A stretch of 64,000 nt of DNA, taken from Stappia sp. BW2. Its GTDB lineage: Bacteria > Pseudomonadota > Alphaproteobacteria > Rhizobiales > Stappiaceae. Of the stretch, positions 35,491 through 45,400 are shown in pieces. How positions within the stretch are numbered: the stretch's first letter is position 1; each line of letters begins with the position of its first letter. Both the position numbers and the translations under genes were made by a program. The notes under the pieces were generated by a model that saw only the letters and a list, made by a program, of their open reading frames with translations, made no database searches and was not told where the DNA came from. Location of the stretch: contig NZ_VIRG01000036.1 in the NCBI RefSeq assembly GCF_008107695.1, positions 372,001 through 436,000 on the forward strand, written 5' to 3'.

Positions 35491-36654
35491 TCAGGCCGGT
35501 GCCAGCTTGCGCCGGGCCTTGGCGAACAGGAACAGGACAAGAATGCAGAAGGCCGCCATGCCGGCTCCGGTGATCAAGGCGATGCCGGCGTTTCCGGTCC
35601 AGTCCGCCAGTTCCCCGGCAACCCGCGGGGCAACCATCATCACCACGTAATAGATTGAGAAAAAGACACCCATCCCGAAGGTTCGGCTCGCCGGCGGCAG
35701 AATGGACGAGGGCAGGGTCATGATCGGTCCGGCCGCAAGCGCGAACAGTCCGCCGACGATCAGAAAGACCACGGCAACGGCGAAGGGTGGCAGAACCGGC
35801 ACCAGGGGCATCAGCACGGCAAAGGCGGCGAGGCTGACAGTGATGATCGCGTTCGCCCGGCCGGTCTTGTCGGCAAGGATGCCGCCAAGCGGCACAGCGA
35901 TGGAAAAGACGACCATGAAGGCACTGATCACCGAGCCGGCCGCCGCCAGCGTCCAGCCCTGGTCCTTGAGCAGCGCGGGGCCGAAGCTAAACACCATGGC
36001 CAGTGCCGCGTTGTAGAGAGCCCAGATCGTGCTGGCGAGCACCAGGGCGTAGACGGGAAGCTGGGCGATCCGCAGGCTTGGTGCCGTCGTGGCGCCCATC
36101 GGCGAACGGTAGAACAGCAGGAGCAGAACCAGCCCCGCCAGAATGACCGCGGTAACGGCCCACCAGGCCAGGGTCAGATCGCCGGAGGCGGCGATCAGGG
36201 GCAGCGTGAGCAAGGCGGCGGCAATCCCCACGGGCCAGGAATTGATGAAGATAGCCATCGCGGTGGATATCTCCTTGCCGGCAAACCAGTCGACCAGCAT
36301 CTTCGTCATGACGACGTTGAGGATGACCCCGCCGGCACCGGCCAGAAGCCGGGACCCCACAAGCACGTTCCAGTCCGTCACAAGGGTCGTCAGCCCGCCG
36401 CCGGCAAGCATCATGAGCATGCCGAGTGCAACCACGCGCTTGTCGCCGAAGCGCACGGCGATGGCGCTGCCGGGAATGGCAATGACGACACCCGGAGCCA
36501 GATAGAGGCCGACCAGCAGCCCGATGTCGGAAAAGTCCGCCGAGTAAGTGTCGATGATGAGCGGCGACAGGGCGCCGATCGACTGGAACTGGAAAGCCAT
36601 CGTGAAGCGGGCAAAGAAAAGGACGGCCAGTATCAGCCAGCGGTTCGATAGCAT
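35491..36654 (-). CDS. MFS transporter
   Basis: This 387-residue twelve-helix transporter begins MLSNRWLILAVLFFARFTMAF at an ATG with GGGAGGAC upstream. Motif A-like sequence SAIAVRFGDKR follows helix 2. It resembles the NarK/OFA-like or generic CP-family MFS proteins; the substrate is unclear. It is not obviously part of an operon. Confidence 0.85.
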   Translation of the reverse strand: MLSNRWLILAVLFFARFTMAFQFQSIGALSPLIIDTYSADFSDIGLLVGLYLAPGVVIAIPGSAIAVRFGDKRVVALGMLMMLAGGGLTTLVTDWNVLVGSRLLAGAGGVILNVVMTKMLVDWFAGKEISTAMAIFINSWPVGIAAALLTLPLIAASGDLTLAWWAVTAVILAGLVLLLLFYRSPMGATTAPSLRIAQLPVYALVLASTIWALYNAALAMVFSFGPALLKDQGWTLAAAGSVISAFMVVFSIAVPLGGILADKTGRANAIITVSLAAFAVLMPLVPVLPPFAVAVVFLIVGGLFALAAGPIMTLPSSILPPASRTFGMGVFFSIYYVVMMVAPRVAGELADWTGNAGIALITGAGMAAFCILVLFLFAKARRKLAPA

Positions 36655-36777
36655 GAACGTCCTCCCTTTCCCGCCAGGGTGCGGGGACCCTAGCAGTACA
36701 CGGCTGTCCTTCAAGCGCAAGCTGCGCATTTGTGCGGACGCCGGCAAGGATGCGGCCTTCCCGGCGACGCTATGTGC

Positions 36778-36910
36778 TCACCGAAACTCCCGGCTCGGGA
36801 GCGGCCGCCAAGCCTGTTCGTGCGGATGCACGGCTCTGCACTGCTGCACAGCCCGGCTCTGCTGTGCGTCCGGTTTCAGGTGCACCGGCGCGTCGTTGGT
36901 CTGGGTGGTC
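36778..36910 (-). pseudogene. Relic of a dnaE2 3' end
   Basis: Read on the minus strand, this segment encodes DAPVHLKPDAQ, then HPHEQAWRPLPSREFR and a stop. The intact dnaE2 ends DVPVHLKSDAQ, then HPREQAKRLFPSRDFH and a stop. The DNA aligns over 133 bases with one 12-base insertion in the relic; similarity begins three bases after the aldo/keto reductase stop and ends at the relic's TGA. It cannot be a gene by itself. It lies 5.6 kb from, and in the same orientation as, the end of intact dnaE2, with the ABC-3C island between. Confidence 0.85.
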
Positions 36911-36913
36911 AGC

Positions 36914-37912
36914 TCAGCAAAACCGCTCCGGCCCGATGCCTTGCGCTTCCGAGTAGCGGTCGCCGTGGACCCAGCCGACGGGCAGCACGGCCTCGATACG
37001 CTCCAGATCCGTTGCCGTGAGGGTCAGCGCCGCACCCGAGACGCATTCCCGCAGGTGCTCCACGGAGCGCGTTCCCGGGATCGGGATCACATGCGGTCCG
37101 CGGGTCAGCAGCCAGGCATTGGCCAGCCCCGCCGCCGTCGTGCCCATCTCCGCCGCGAGCTTGCGGAAGCCCTCCATAATGCGCAGGTTCTCCGTCAGGT
37201 TCGGCTCCATGAACCGCGGGTTGGTGCTGAGGAACGGCAGGTCGGCGATCCGCTCGCGCGGGATCGGATGGTCCGTCAGCAGCGAGCGGCCGACAGGCGA
37301 GAAGGCCACCATGGCAACACCAAGCTCGGCACAGGCCTGCACCAGCCCGAGATCGGGCGCGCGCGTGGAGAGCGAATATTCCGATTGAACGGCCGCGACA
37401 GGAAACACTTTCATGGCGCGCCGCAGGGTAGACGGTGCGATTTCCGACAGACCGATGGCGCGGGCCTTGCCCTTTTCCACCAGCCGGCCGAGATTGGCCG
37501 CCGTTTCTTCCGGTGTGAAGCGCGGGTCGCGGCGATGGGCGTAGAACAGGTCCACGCACTCCACGCCGAGCCGCTGCAGAGACTTGTCCAGCTCGGCTTC
37601 AAGGTGCTCCGCCGAATTGTCGAAGCTGCGGTTGCCGTCCGCATCTTTGGTGATCGTGGCCTTCGTCGCGATCACGAACTCGTCCCGCGCACCCGGATTG
37701 GCTTTCAGATAGGTGCCGATGGCGCTTTCCGATTTGCCCATGCCGTAGACATTGGCCGTATCCAGATGCGTGACACCCAGATCGCGGCAGGCATTCAGAA
37801 TGGCATGGCTTTCCGTTTCGTTCGTCGGCCCGTACATGTCGGAAAAGGACATCGCCCCATAGCCGATAGCACCCACTTCCGGCCCGTTGGCACCCAATCT
37901 GCGTTGTTCCAT
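36914..37912 (-). CDS. Aldo/keto reductase
   Basis: This 332-residue NADPH-dependent TIM barrel has MEQRRLGANGPEVGAIGYG at the start, DTANVYGMGKSESAIG (catalytic D and Y, about 52-67), a Lys near 83 (VIATKATI) and LFYAHRRDP for the His (about 121-129). It is AKR13-like. Codon use is that of the host. Its stop is immediately followed by the dnaE2 relic, so the two lie at the left edge of the possible inserted segment. Confidence 0.9.
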   Translation of the reverse strand: MEQRRLGANGPEVGAIGYGAMSFSDMYGPTNETESHAILNACRDLGVTHLDTANVYGMGKSESAIGTYLKANPGARDEFVIATKATITKDADGNRSFDNSAEHLEAELDKSLQRLGVECVDLFYAHRRDPRFTPEETAANLGRLVEKGKARAIGLSEIAPSTLRRAMKVFPVAAVQSEYSLSTRAPDLGLVQACAELGVAMVAFSPVGRSLLTDHPIPRERIADLPFLSTNPRFMEPNLTENLRIMEGFRKLAAEMGTTAAGLANAWLLTRGPHVIPIPGTRSVEHLRECVSGAALTLTATDLERIEAVLPVGWVHGDRYSEAQGIGPERFC

Positions 37913-38358
37913 GTGTCCCCTCTAAGCGCTGGAAAAGCTGAAGAGTTCTTTTCTTAAGCCATTGTCCCGGGCGCTGAAAGGGCGGAAGTGTCAGCTTGGC
38001 CGGTGTTGGTTTTCTGGTTAGGTGCGGCGAGGCCTTTTGGGGCAGGCTTCTCTGCTTTTGGGGGCGGAGCGGACATAGGCATTGGTCTTGTTCGATGGCG
38101 ACTTCGCGCCGTCAAAACGGTTGTGCGAAAAGTTGGAAAAGCAACCGTCTGATTTGGCTGCACAAACTTCTGTACAGAACGAAGAACGCTATTTGTTGCA
38201 AAGGCACGGGTGGCGGGGTTCTTACGGCTAAACAAGCGATCGCAGTTTTGATTCTTTCTCAGGAGCTTTGAAGATCCGGCCTTCAAGCTGATGTTACGTT
38301 TCGTCCATCAAAGGATGAGAACGGCTTAAGTAGGGTAGCCTCCTTATTCTATGTGCAG
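37913..38358. other. 446-bp stretch with no confident gene
   Basis: Base composition shifts from GC-rich to AT-rich across this stretch. Two short open frames exist on opposite strands (110 and 91 codons) but neither has a good ribosome-binding site or recognisable sequence. It is probably the left boundary of the ABC-3C island. Confidence 0.5.
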
Positions 38359-39078
38359 TCAAGATCCCCAAAATCCAAGGTCGTGCCAGACTACGCACAA
38401 CACACGCCCCGTGAAGGCGAGGCCTGGAATGGCGAGCAACAAAAAGCCCAGAGCATAAAACACCAGCACCAAGTAAACCGCGCCCCTCGCAGTATGTCTG
38501 TCCTGCACATTGTAAAAACTTCTCAAGACATCGATCTTGATGTGGTTACCATCATCCCTTTTAAGCGCGTCAGAGGCGGTTTTGAGGCTCTTATCTCTGT
38601 CCAGCCAAGGTGCCATTTGGATGAATGACGCCGCGACCTGAGGCCTGCGGGATCGTATCATCACATACATAGAGCGGAGATTTCGGGCAGAAACGTTGTC
38701 GATAACATTAACCACGTACTCGTTGATGTCGCGCGCACCTTTAACGACACTAGGTGCAAACACCTTGTATACGATGGTGCCCACGCCCAGAAGTAAGAGG
38801 CCGATGTATACTAAGTTTAGTCGCATGGAAAAGTCGATCCACGGCGCGCATTGGCCTGGCTTCGCCTGCTTTTCAAGTAACCCTCCAAGCCCACCGACAT
38901 ACTCTTCGATTTGTGGATGGTAGAGGATCATGTATCCGACGAATGGCGTACTCATCGTGATTGCGGCAGGCACACTCTGACCAAATCCTCGCAACAAATG
39001 CCAATTCAAGATCTTAACGCGCCAAGGTTCTGGCTGCCAACTTGATTTGCTTTTCATGGACTGATCGGACAATGACAC
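38359..39078 (-). CDS. Multi-pass membrane protein of the ABC-3C island
   Basis: About 239 residues from a GTG placed 3 bases past the ATPase stop; ATG 39057 is the alternative. Three to four hydrophobic segments are visible: VPAAITMSTPFVGYMIL (about 36-52), LNLVYIGLLLLGVGTIVYKV (about 88-107), and a long one, GAVYLVLVFYALGFLLLAIP (about 197-216). The region between is basic and hydrophilic. I recognise no family. As the last gene of a tight operon with the ATPase, it may be the membrane-acting effector of the system. This is inference. Confidence 0.65.
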   Translation of the reverse strand: MSLSDQSMKSKSSWQPEPWRVKILNWHLLRGFGQSVPAAITMSTPFVGYMILYHPQIEEYVGGLGGLLEKQAKPGQCAPWIDFSMRLNLVYIGLLLLGVGTIVYKVFAPSVVKGARDINEYVVNVIDNVSARNLRSMYVMIRSRRPQVAASFIQMAPWLDRDKSLKTASDALKRDDGNHIKIDVLRSFYNVQDRHTARGAVYLVLVFYALGFLLLAIPGLAFTGRVLCVVWHDLGFWGS

Positions 39079-39081
39079 ACC

Positions 39082-41004
39082 CTAAGTGCTAGAGATACGC
39101 AATGTTCGGTTCTCATGGGTATAGAAGTCACCCACAGTTATTTCAGGAACATCAAGCTCTGGCGCAATCATTGAAGTCGCGATAATCATTTGGTTCATTG
39201 ATGCAGCAGTGGAAGATTTTTCATTCAACAACCGCTGGAAATTTCTGCTTCTCTCGGGCTCCATGCCCTTATCCTCGATGGTATCCATCAACAAAAACCG
39301 TGGATGCGAAAAGGAACTTTGATTTGCTGCAGCGACCGCAAATGACGCAATAAAGCTATTCCGCAGGTAAACCATAGAGCTCGCAGAGAAGAATGACTCA
39401 CCATTTACACTAATTCTGTCTCCGTCGAAGTCAAAGTTCACAGAGTCAGCGTTTACGAAAGTGGATTGGCGTTCGAGATCTCTCCTCAAAAAGTCTAGAA
39501 CCTCCAACTCAATTGAACGTCTCGCTTGAGATATCTGATGTAGATCGCGTTTCTCGGATGTTTCGATAAAAGTCCGAACCTCGTCAATCTTTCTCTGAAG
39601 CTCATCCCGCTGTTGCTGCGCCTCTCGCAATTCCGCGACTACAGACTTGCGTGCTGCCAGTTCTTCTAACTCTCTCTGCGCGTACCCGGCCTCTCTGTTA
39701 AGCGCTCTTAGCTTCGTGCGCATTTCAGTAGTTGGGCTCCGCAGTGAAACGGTGTAGTGACGGCCAGCCTGCTCCCACAATTCAGTTACTTTTGTTAGCC
39801 GGGCCTTCAGCTCAGAAATCCGTCGCTGCCTATCAGCCTGTAGGTCCAATGAGTTTTGTCTTTGTCGAGCATACTCGTTGATTAAACGTAGCGCGCGCTC
39901 CTTGACCTGGCTTTGGTCTGACGCTTGTTTGCAGAGCGAACACGCTCCTTCCACCTCCGCACTTTCCACAGGTGCAAAGCAAGCAGGGCAAAACTCGAAG
40001 CTCAGAGCGTTCAATTCGTCCACAACCATCTTGGACTCATGAAGTGCGTCTAGCTTCTTGCTAAGAGAAGCTATGAATTCGAGTGAATCCTCGGCTTCCA
40101 ACTCTAGATAATCCAGCTCTTCCGTGATTTTGCCGATTTCGGCTTGGAGCGACTGCACTCTCGCGTAGGTCGCCTTCTGATCGTTGAGCGACAACCTGTC
40201 TTCAAACTGAACTGAAAACACTTGAGACTCAATCGACTCTATCTCAGTATTTAGATCGTGCAGTTCACGTTGTAGCCGTGAATACTCCTGCTCAATCCAT
40301 TCCTCCGTCAATGGGTGCCCGTCACGTCCATGAATACGAATAAGCGTTGTGATCCTAGATATTGCATCCTTTATCTCAGCTTCGTAGGTCTTGAGGCTCA
40401 ACTTTGCGGCGTAATATTCATTACTGAATGCTCCCAGCAATAAATTGCCGACAGTTTGCCGCGTTATTGCGTCATCGAAAAGCTGTTGTCGAAAAAGCTT
40501 CTCGACAGAACTCAGCTGATCCGAATAAAGAATCCGAAGAAGTTGGTTCATCGTGATCTTCGTGTTCGCTTCTCCATACTGAACTTCGGGAAGTCCCAGA
40601 AGCCGAAACATAATTTGTGAGAAGCTTTCGGATTTCCCCCTACGGAAGGAGTAGCGCTCCCAGCCCTCCCCACTGCTTTTTAACGCTTCGGAAGAAGGGC
40701 CGAAGTAAATCTTCATCGGTTGCGAAGACTTTTGTTCCACATCTCGTTGTAGAGTGACATTCTTTCCATTGAGCTTTACGCCCATCATTACTGTGTCACA
40801 GAGAAGTGCAGACTCTCGCCATTGGTGTTCGAGCAGATCGCCTCCCAAACCGTAAAAAATGAAGTCCATAATTGTGGACTTACCTGAACTATTTTCTCCG
40901 CGAATAATGTTCAGGCCGGTGTGGAAACTTTCGGAAAATACAATTTGTCCCCTTCGGAAGATCGTCAGGTCAACGACCTCTAGATTTGGTCTAAACAACG
41001 TCAT
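39082..41004 (-). CDS. SMC/Rad50-like ABC ATPase of an ABC-3C system
   Basis: About 640 residues. The Walker A motif is GENSSGKST near residue 36, and the C-terminal part holds the Walker B region RFLLMDTIEDKGMEPER near 570-586. Between are long heptad-rich coiled coils and a hinge with FCPACFAPVE followed by CSLCK, a double-CxxC zinc hook like Rad50. This is the layout of the ATPase of ABC three-component conflict systems. I chose ATG 41004; it overlaps the stop of the middle component by 14 bases, so translation is coupled. Composition is AT-rich. Confidence 0.8.
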   Translation of the reverse strand: MTLFRPNLEVVDLTIFRRGQIVFSESFHTGLNIIRGENSSGKSTIMDFIFYGLGGDLLEHQWRESALLCDTVMMGVKLNGKNVTLQRDVEQKSSQPMKIYFGPSSEALKSSGEGWERYSFRRGKSESFSQIMFRLLGLPEVQYGEANTKITMNQLLRILYSDQLSSVEKLFRQQLFDDAITRQTVGNLLLGAFSNEYYAAKLSLKTYEAEIKDAISRITTLIRIHGRDGHPLTEEWIEQEYSRLQRELHDLNTEIESIESQVFSVQFEDRLSLNDQKATYARVQSLQAEIGKITEELDYLELEAEDSLEFIASLSKKLDALHESKMVVDELNALSFEFCPACFAPVESAEVEGACSLCKQASDQSQVKERALRLINEYARQRQNSLDLQADRQRRISELKARLTKVTELWEQAGRHYTVSLRSPTTEMRTKLRALNREAGYAQRELEELAARKSVVAELREAQQQRDELQRKIDEVRTFIETSEKRDLHQISQARRSIELEVLDFLRRDLERQSTFVNADSVNFDFDGDRISVNGESFFSASSMVYLRNSFIASFAVAAANQSSFSHPRFLLMDTIEDKGMEPERSRNFQRLLNEKSSTAASMNQMIIATSMIAPELDVPEITVGDFYTHENRTLRISST

Positions 41005-41518
41005 AACTAAATTCACCTAGGCCGCAGCGCGAAAAAATTCCATCTTTTCCAAATTCTTCCATTTTCGGAAAGTTGACTGCTAGAAATTGAACAAGATCAG
41101 CAATTCTTTCAGAGGACGACCGAACAGAAACCATCAAGTTTGATGGAACATTATTTCGCCTAAGCGTTAGTCTTCCATTCGATACGTCGAAATCATCTAT
41201 CATATTGGAACCTGCTAATGCACTAGCTGCTGTCGCTTGGACTATCTCCATCCGTTCGAATACAACCCTTGCACTTGGAAAGTTGTCGTAGCCAGACTTT
41301 GGATACTTTTTCACAATACTGTTGCGTGTTCGCGAAAATCCTTCGACGTCTCTTGGTGCCCTTACGCCCTTAAGTGACCAAGGAAAACAAAGGAAAAAAT
41401 CTGCGGCTCTTATCGATCTGTAACCAAATGACTCGGTTTCCGACGAAGTCAGAAGAACCAGGAATCTAAATACTGTGTGATACGGGTCGTATGCTGGTGT
41501 GTACGCGAGAGAGAACAT
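40991..41518 (-). CDS. ABC-3C middle component
   Basis: This 175-residue protein has the features of ABC-3C middle-component families: YDPYHTVFRFLVLL near the N-terminus, then AADFFLCFPWSLKGVR at about 42-57 (the conserved ADFF.LFP-type region) and LVQFLAVNFPKM toward the C-terminus. Its ATG overlaps the TGA of the CTD gene by one base. Middle components are proposed to link the ATPase to the effector-bearing CTD protein. The assignment rests on remembered motif patterns and gene order. Confidence 0.72.
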   Translation of the reverse strand: MFSLAYTPAYDPYHTVFRFLVLLTSSETESFGYRSIRAADFFLCFPWSLKGVRAPRDVEGFSRTRNSIVKKYPKSGYDNFPSARVVFERMEIVQATAASALAGSNMIDDFDVSNGRLTLRRNNVPSNLMVSVRSSSERIADLVQFLAVNFPKMEEFGKDGIFSRCGLGEFSYDVV

Positions 41519-42000
41519 CAGCTCCACCTAACGTAGCATCTGTCTGCAAGCCAGTAGATCATTCCCCGAACATGAGCGTGGTTAATCGTAAAGTGCTCGA
41601 AACCAGAACCCATATCTTTCAATGTCGGCTGAACGATCTTTTCTTCGATTATCTCGTCTATCTGCTGCCTGTCGAGAGTCGAAACATAAGGCATAATATG
41701 GTTCTCAAAAACGTCGTTAATACGGGCAAGAAATAACGCGAAGATTTTTTGAGCCGAAGGATAATGCTGCATCCTTGCCAAAAGTTTTGCGAAAAGTTCT
41801 TTTTTTAGGTGGGCACTTTCCAACTGATCCTGCCGCTCTGCGGCGGTCAACTTTGCTTCAAGCCCAACGAGCGTTCCCGAGGTTCGCCTGTCTTGAAACA
41901 TCTGGAGGTCATCGATGAAACCTTCAATGCAAGCATCTCCGGCAGATATTTCTTTGTCTAGGCGCTGCAGAAGGCCCGGAACCTGTGATAATTCTGTCAA
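41518..42000 (-). CDS. ABC-3C C-terminal-domain (CTD) protein lacking an N-terminal effector
   Basis: About 160 residues from TTG 42000. MQHYPSAQKIFALFLARIND (about 92-111), YVSTLDRQQIDEIIEEKIVQP and the final MIYWLADRCYVRWS match the CTD found at the C-terminus of ABC-3C effector proteins. Normally this is fused behind an enzymatic domain. Here the frame is closed by TAA about 45 bases upstream and no effector-coding frame exists between it and dnaE2. It is a solo or truncated CTD; no ATG or GTG start is available. Confidence 0.7.
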   Translation of the reverse strand: MTELSQVPGLLQRLDKEISAGDACIEGFIDDLQMFQDRRTSGTLVGLEAKLTAAERQDQLESAHLKKELFAKLLARMQHYPSAQKIFALFLARINDVFENHIMPYVSTLDRQQIDEIIEEKIVQPTLKDMGSGFEHFTINHAHVRGMIYWLADRCYVRWS

Positions 42001-42461
42001 CGTGGCAATCCCGGCTACATCTGGCAGTGGAACGACTGGCTCTTACAACGCTTAGAGTAGAATGCAGGATATTGCATCCGATCAAGTGCGCAAGGGGGAT
42101 AAGAACTCCACGTTGTAATTTGGGTTGCGATTGACAGACAAGCTTGCCTGATTCTGTTGACAGCCCTTATCCAAGCATTGGCGCGAAGTGTAAGCTGTGA
42201 ACCGCAAGCAGCGCTCTACAGTTGTTCAGACCGGCATCACGCTGCTTCACACAAATCACAGCTTCAAGGATCCGAATCACAGAATAACGTGTTCGCTATC
42301 AGGCTCAGCTTTGCGCCGTAACCTATCGTGTGCACAACTAACTTAGACGTCATCTTCTTAAAAGTAGATTATGAACACTGCCAGTCCGCCTCCGTCCGAA
42401 TCCGGTCATTCGTTGCGACCGCAGCAAACGCCCACTCCCCACCCCTTTCACACACTACCCC
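42001..42461. other. Noncoding stretch upstream of the ABC-3C operon
   Basis: This 461-bp gap lies between the dnaE2 3' end and the CTD gene, on the island's right side. No gene is supported in any frame; several stops occur in the frame leading to the CTD gene. It must hold the operon's promoter and contains the nested inverted repeat at 42192-42264. Confidence 0.6.
42192..42264. repeat. Nested inverted repeats (possible structured RNA)
   Basis: AAGCTGTGA (42192-42200) pairs exactly with TCACAGCTT (42256-42264). Inside, AAGCAGCG (42206-42213) pairs exactly with CGCTGCTT (42240-42247). The outer and inner stems are separated by 5- and 8-base internal loops, and the apical loop is 26 bases. 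It could fold as a two-stem RNA or be a regulator site upstream of the ABC-3C operon. Confidence 0.6.
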
Positions 42462-45400
42462 TCAATGAAAATCCCGGCTCGGGAACAGCCGCTTGGCCTG
42501 TTCGCGCGGGTGCATGGCGCGGGTGCGTTGTGCGTCTGATTTCAGATGCACCGGCACGTCGTCGGTCTTGGTGGTCGTCTGTCCCAGAACGTCGTCGTTG
42601 GGGTGGCCCAGAAGGGACAGGTCGCGGGAGCGGTCCTCGATGTGGTCGGCGATCAGGTGCACGACCATGCCTTCGCGCTCCAGCCGCCCGGTGACCTTGA
42701 GCAGCCGTCCGCCGAGAACGGCGGGCCGGAATTTCTCGTACATCTTCGGCCAGACGACAACGTTGGAAACGCCGGTCTCGTCCTCTAGCGTCAGGAAGAT
42801 CACGCCCGAGGCCGTGCCCGGGCGCTGGCGGGTGATCACCAGCCCGCAGACGGAAACGCGGCGCGCCTCGCGCGGGGTCAGCGCCGCCAGCCGGTCATGC
42901 GGTGTCAGATGCGGGATATGCGGGCGCAGCAGCTCCATCGGGTGGGCGCGCAAGGTTAGCCGGGTGGACAGGTAATCCTCCACCACTTCCTGCCCCAGAT
43001 GCATGGTGGGCAGGAGGACATCCGGCTCGAAGATCGCTTCGCCGTCGATGGGGTCGTTGAAAAGCGGCAGCGGTTTGGGGCTGCGGATGGTCTTCACCTG
43101 CCAGAGCGCCGCCCGGCGGCTGAGCCCCATGCCGGCAAAGGCATCGGCTTCGGCCAGCCGCTCCAGCGTGGCCGGCATGACGCCGGTGCGCAGCCACAGG
43201 GTTTCCGTGTCCGGATAGCCGTTGCCGCGGGCCGCGACGATCCAGGCAGCGTCCTCCTCGCGCAGGCCCTTGATCTGGCGAAACCCCAGGCGCAGCGCCA
43301 GCGCGCCGTCGCTGCGCCGCTCCAGGGTGTTGTCCCACAGGCTGGTGTTGACGCACACCGGGCGCACCTCCACCTGGTGCTCGCGGGCATCGCGCACGAT
43401 CTGCGCCGGGGCATAAAAGCCCATCGGCTGGGCATTCAGCAGCGCGCAGGCGAATTCGGCCGGGAAGTGGCATTTCAGATAGGCCGAGACATAGGCCAGC
43501 ATGGCAAAGGCGGCGGCATGGCTTTCCGGAAAGCCGTATTCGCCGAACCCCTCGATCTGGCCGAAGCAGTTCTGCGCGAATTCCAGCTCGTAGCCGCGCT
43601 CCAGCATGCCGGAGATGAACTTGTCCTTCAGCTGCCCGATGGTGCCCATGCGCCGGAAGGTGGCCATGGAGCGGCGCAGCTTGTCGGCCTCCGACGGCGT
43701 GAACCCGGCGGCGACCACGGCGATCTGCATGGCCTGTTCCTGGAACAGCGGCACGCCAAGCGTCTTGCCCAGCACCTCCTCCAGCGCCTTGGAGGGGAAG
43801 GTGACCTTCTCCCGGCCCTGGCGTCGGTTGATGTAAGGGTGCACCATGCCGCCCTGGATCGGGCCGGGGCGCACGATCGCCACCTCGATGACGAGGTCAT
43901 AGAATTCGCGCGGGCGCATGCGCGGCAGGAAGTTCATCTGCGCCCGGCTTTCCACCTGAAAGACGCCGATGGCATCGGCCACGCACAGCATGTCATAGGT
44001 CTTCCTGTCGGCCTGGGGCACGGTGGCGAGTGTCAGTTCCTGGCCGTGGTGGCTGTCGATCAGCTCGAAGCACTTGCGGATGCAGGTCAGCATGCCGAGG
44101 CTGAGCAGATCCACCTTCAGGATGCCGAGCGCGTCGATATCGTCCTTGTCCCATTCGATCACCGTGCGGTTTTCCATGGCCGCGTTCTCGATCGGGCAGA
44201 GTGCGTCGAGCCGCCCCTGCGTGATCACGAAGCCGCCGACATGCTGGCTGAGATGGCGCGGAAAGCCGATGATCTCGCGGATCAGCTCGATGGTCTGGCG
44301 AACGCGCGGATTGTCGAGATCAAGCCCGATCTCCTTCATCCGCGTTTCTTCCGGTCCCTTGTTGGAACTGCCCCAGATCTGCCCCGCCAGTGCGGCGGTG
44401 ACATCCGCATTCAGCCCCATCACCTTGCCGACCTCGCGGATCGCCGCGCGGGTTCGGAAGTGGATCACCGTGGCGCAGAGCCCGGCGCGGTGGCGGCCGT
44501 ATTTTTCATAGACATACTGGATCACCTCCTCGCGGCGCTCATGCTCGAAATCGACGTCGATGTCCGGCGGCTCGCCCCGATGTTCGGAGATGAAACGCTC
44601 CGACACCATGGTGATGGTTTCCGGCCCCACATCGGTGATGCCGAGCGCATAGCAGATGATGGAATTGGCCGCCGACCCGCGCCCCTGGCACAGGATGTTC
44701 TGGCTGCGGGCAAAGCGGATGATGTCATGCACGGTCAGGAAATAGGCGGCGAAGGCAAGTTTGCGGATCAGCTTGAGTTCCTTTTCCGCCAGCGCCAGCG
44801 CATGGTCCGGCACGCCCGCAGGATACCGCCTTTCCAGCCCCTCGTAGGTCAGCCGCTCCAGCCGTTCCTGGGGCGGTTCGTTACCCGTGATCTCGTCCGG
44901 ATATTCGTAGGAAAGTTCGGACAGATCGAAGCTGCAGCGGGTGGCGATCTCAAGCGTCCGGCGAAGGGCCGCCGGATGGTGGCGGAACAGCCTGGCCATG
45001 TCTGCCGGGGCCTTCAGCCGGCGTTCGCCATTGGGCAGGGCCCGTGTGCCGATGTCGTCGATGGTGCAGCCTTCGCGCAGGCACGTCAGCACATCGGCCA
45101 GCCGGCGCCGGCCGGCATGGTGCATCATCACATCACCAACGGCGACCATCGGCGCTGCAAGCGAATGCGCCGCGCGGGCGCAGGTGCGGAACCAGGCCTG
45201 GTCTGTGCCGTCATAGCGGGGCGCAGCGCCCAGAAACACATGTCCCGGCGCTTCCTGGCGCAGGCGGCGAATGTGATCCTTAGCCGCCTCACAAATCGTC
45301 TCGCGCGCCATCTCCGGCTGCGGCAGGGCAATCAGGATCATGCCCTTGCAGGCGTTCATGAGGTCGGAGAAATTCAGGTGACACTCGCCCTTTTCCGCAC

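Noticed and set aside
37954-38286. 110-codon minus-strand frame between the reductase and ABC-3C genes
   Set aside because: Pro/Ala-rich tail, no ribosome-binding site and no recognisable sequence; a plus-strand frame overlaps it equally well.
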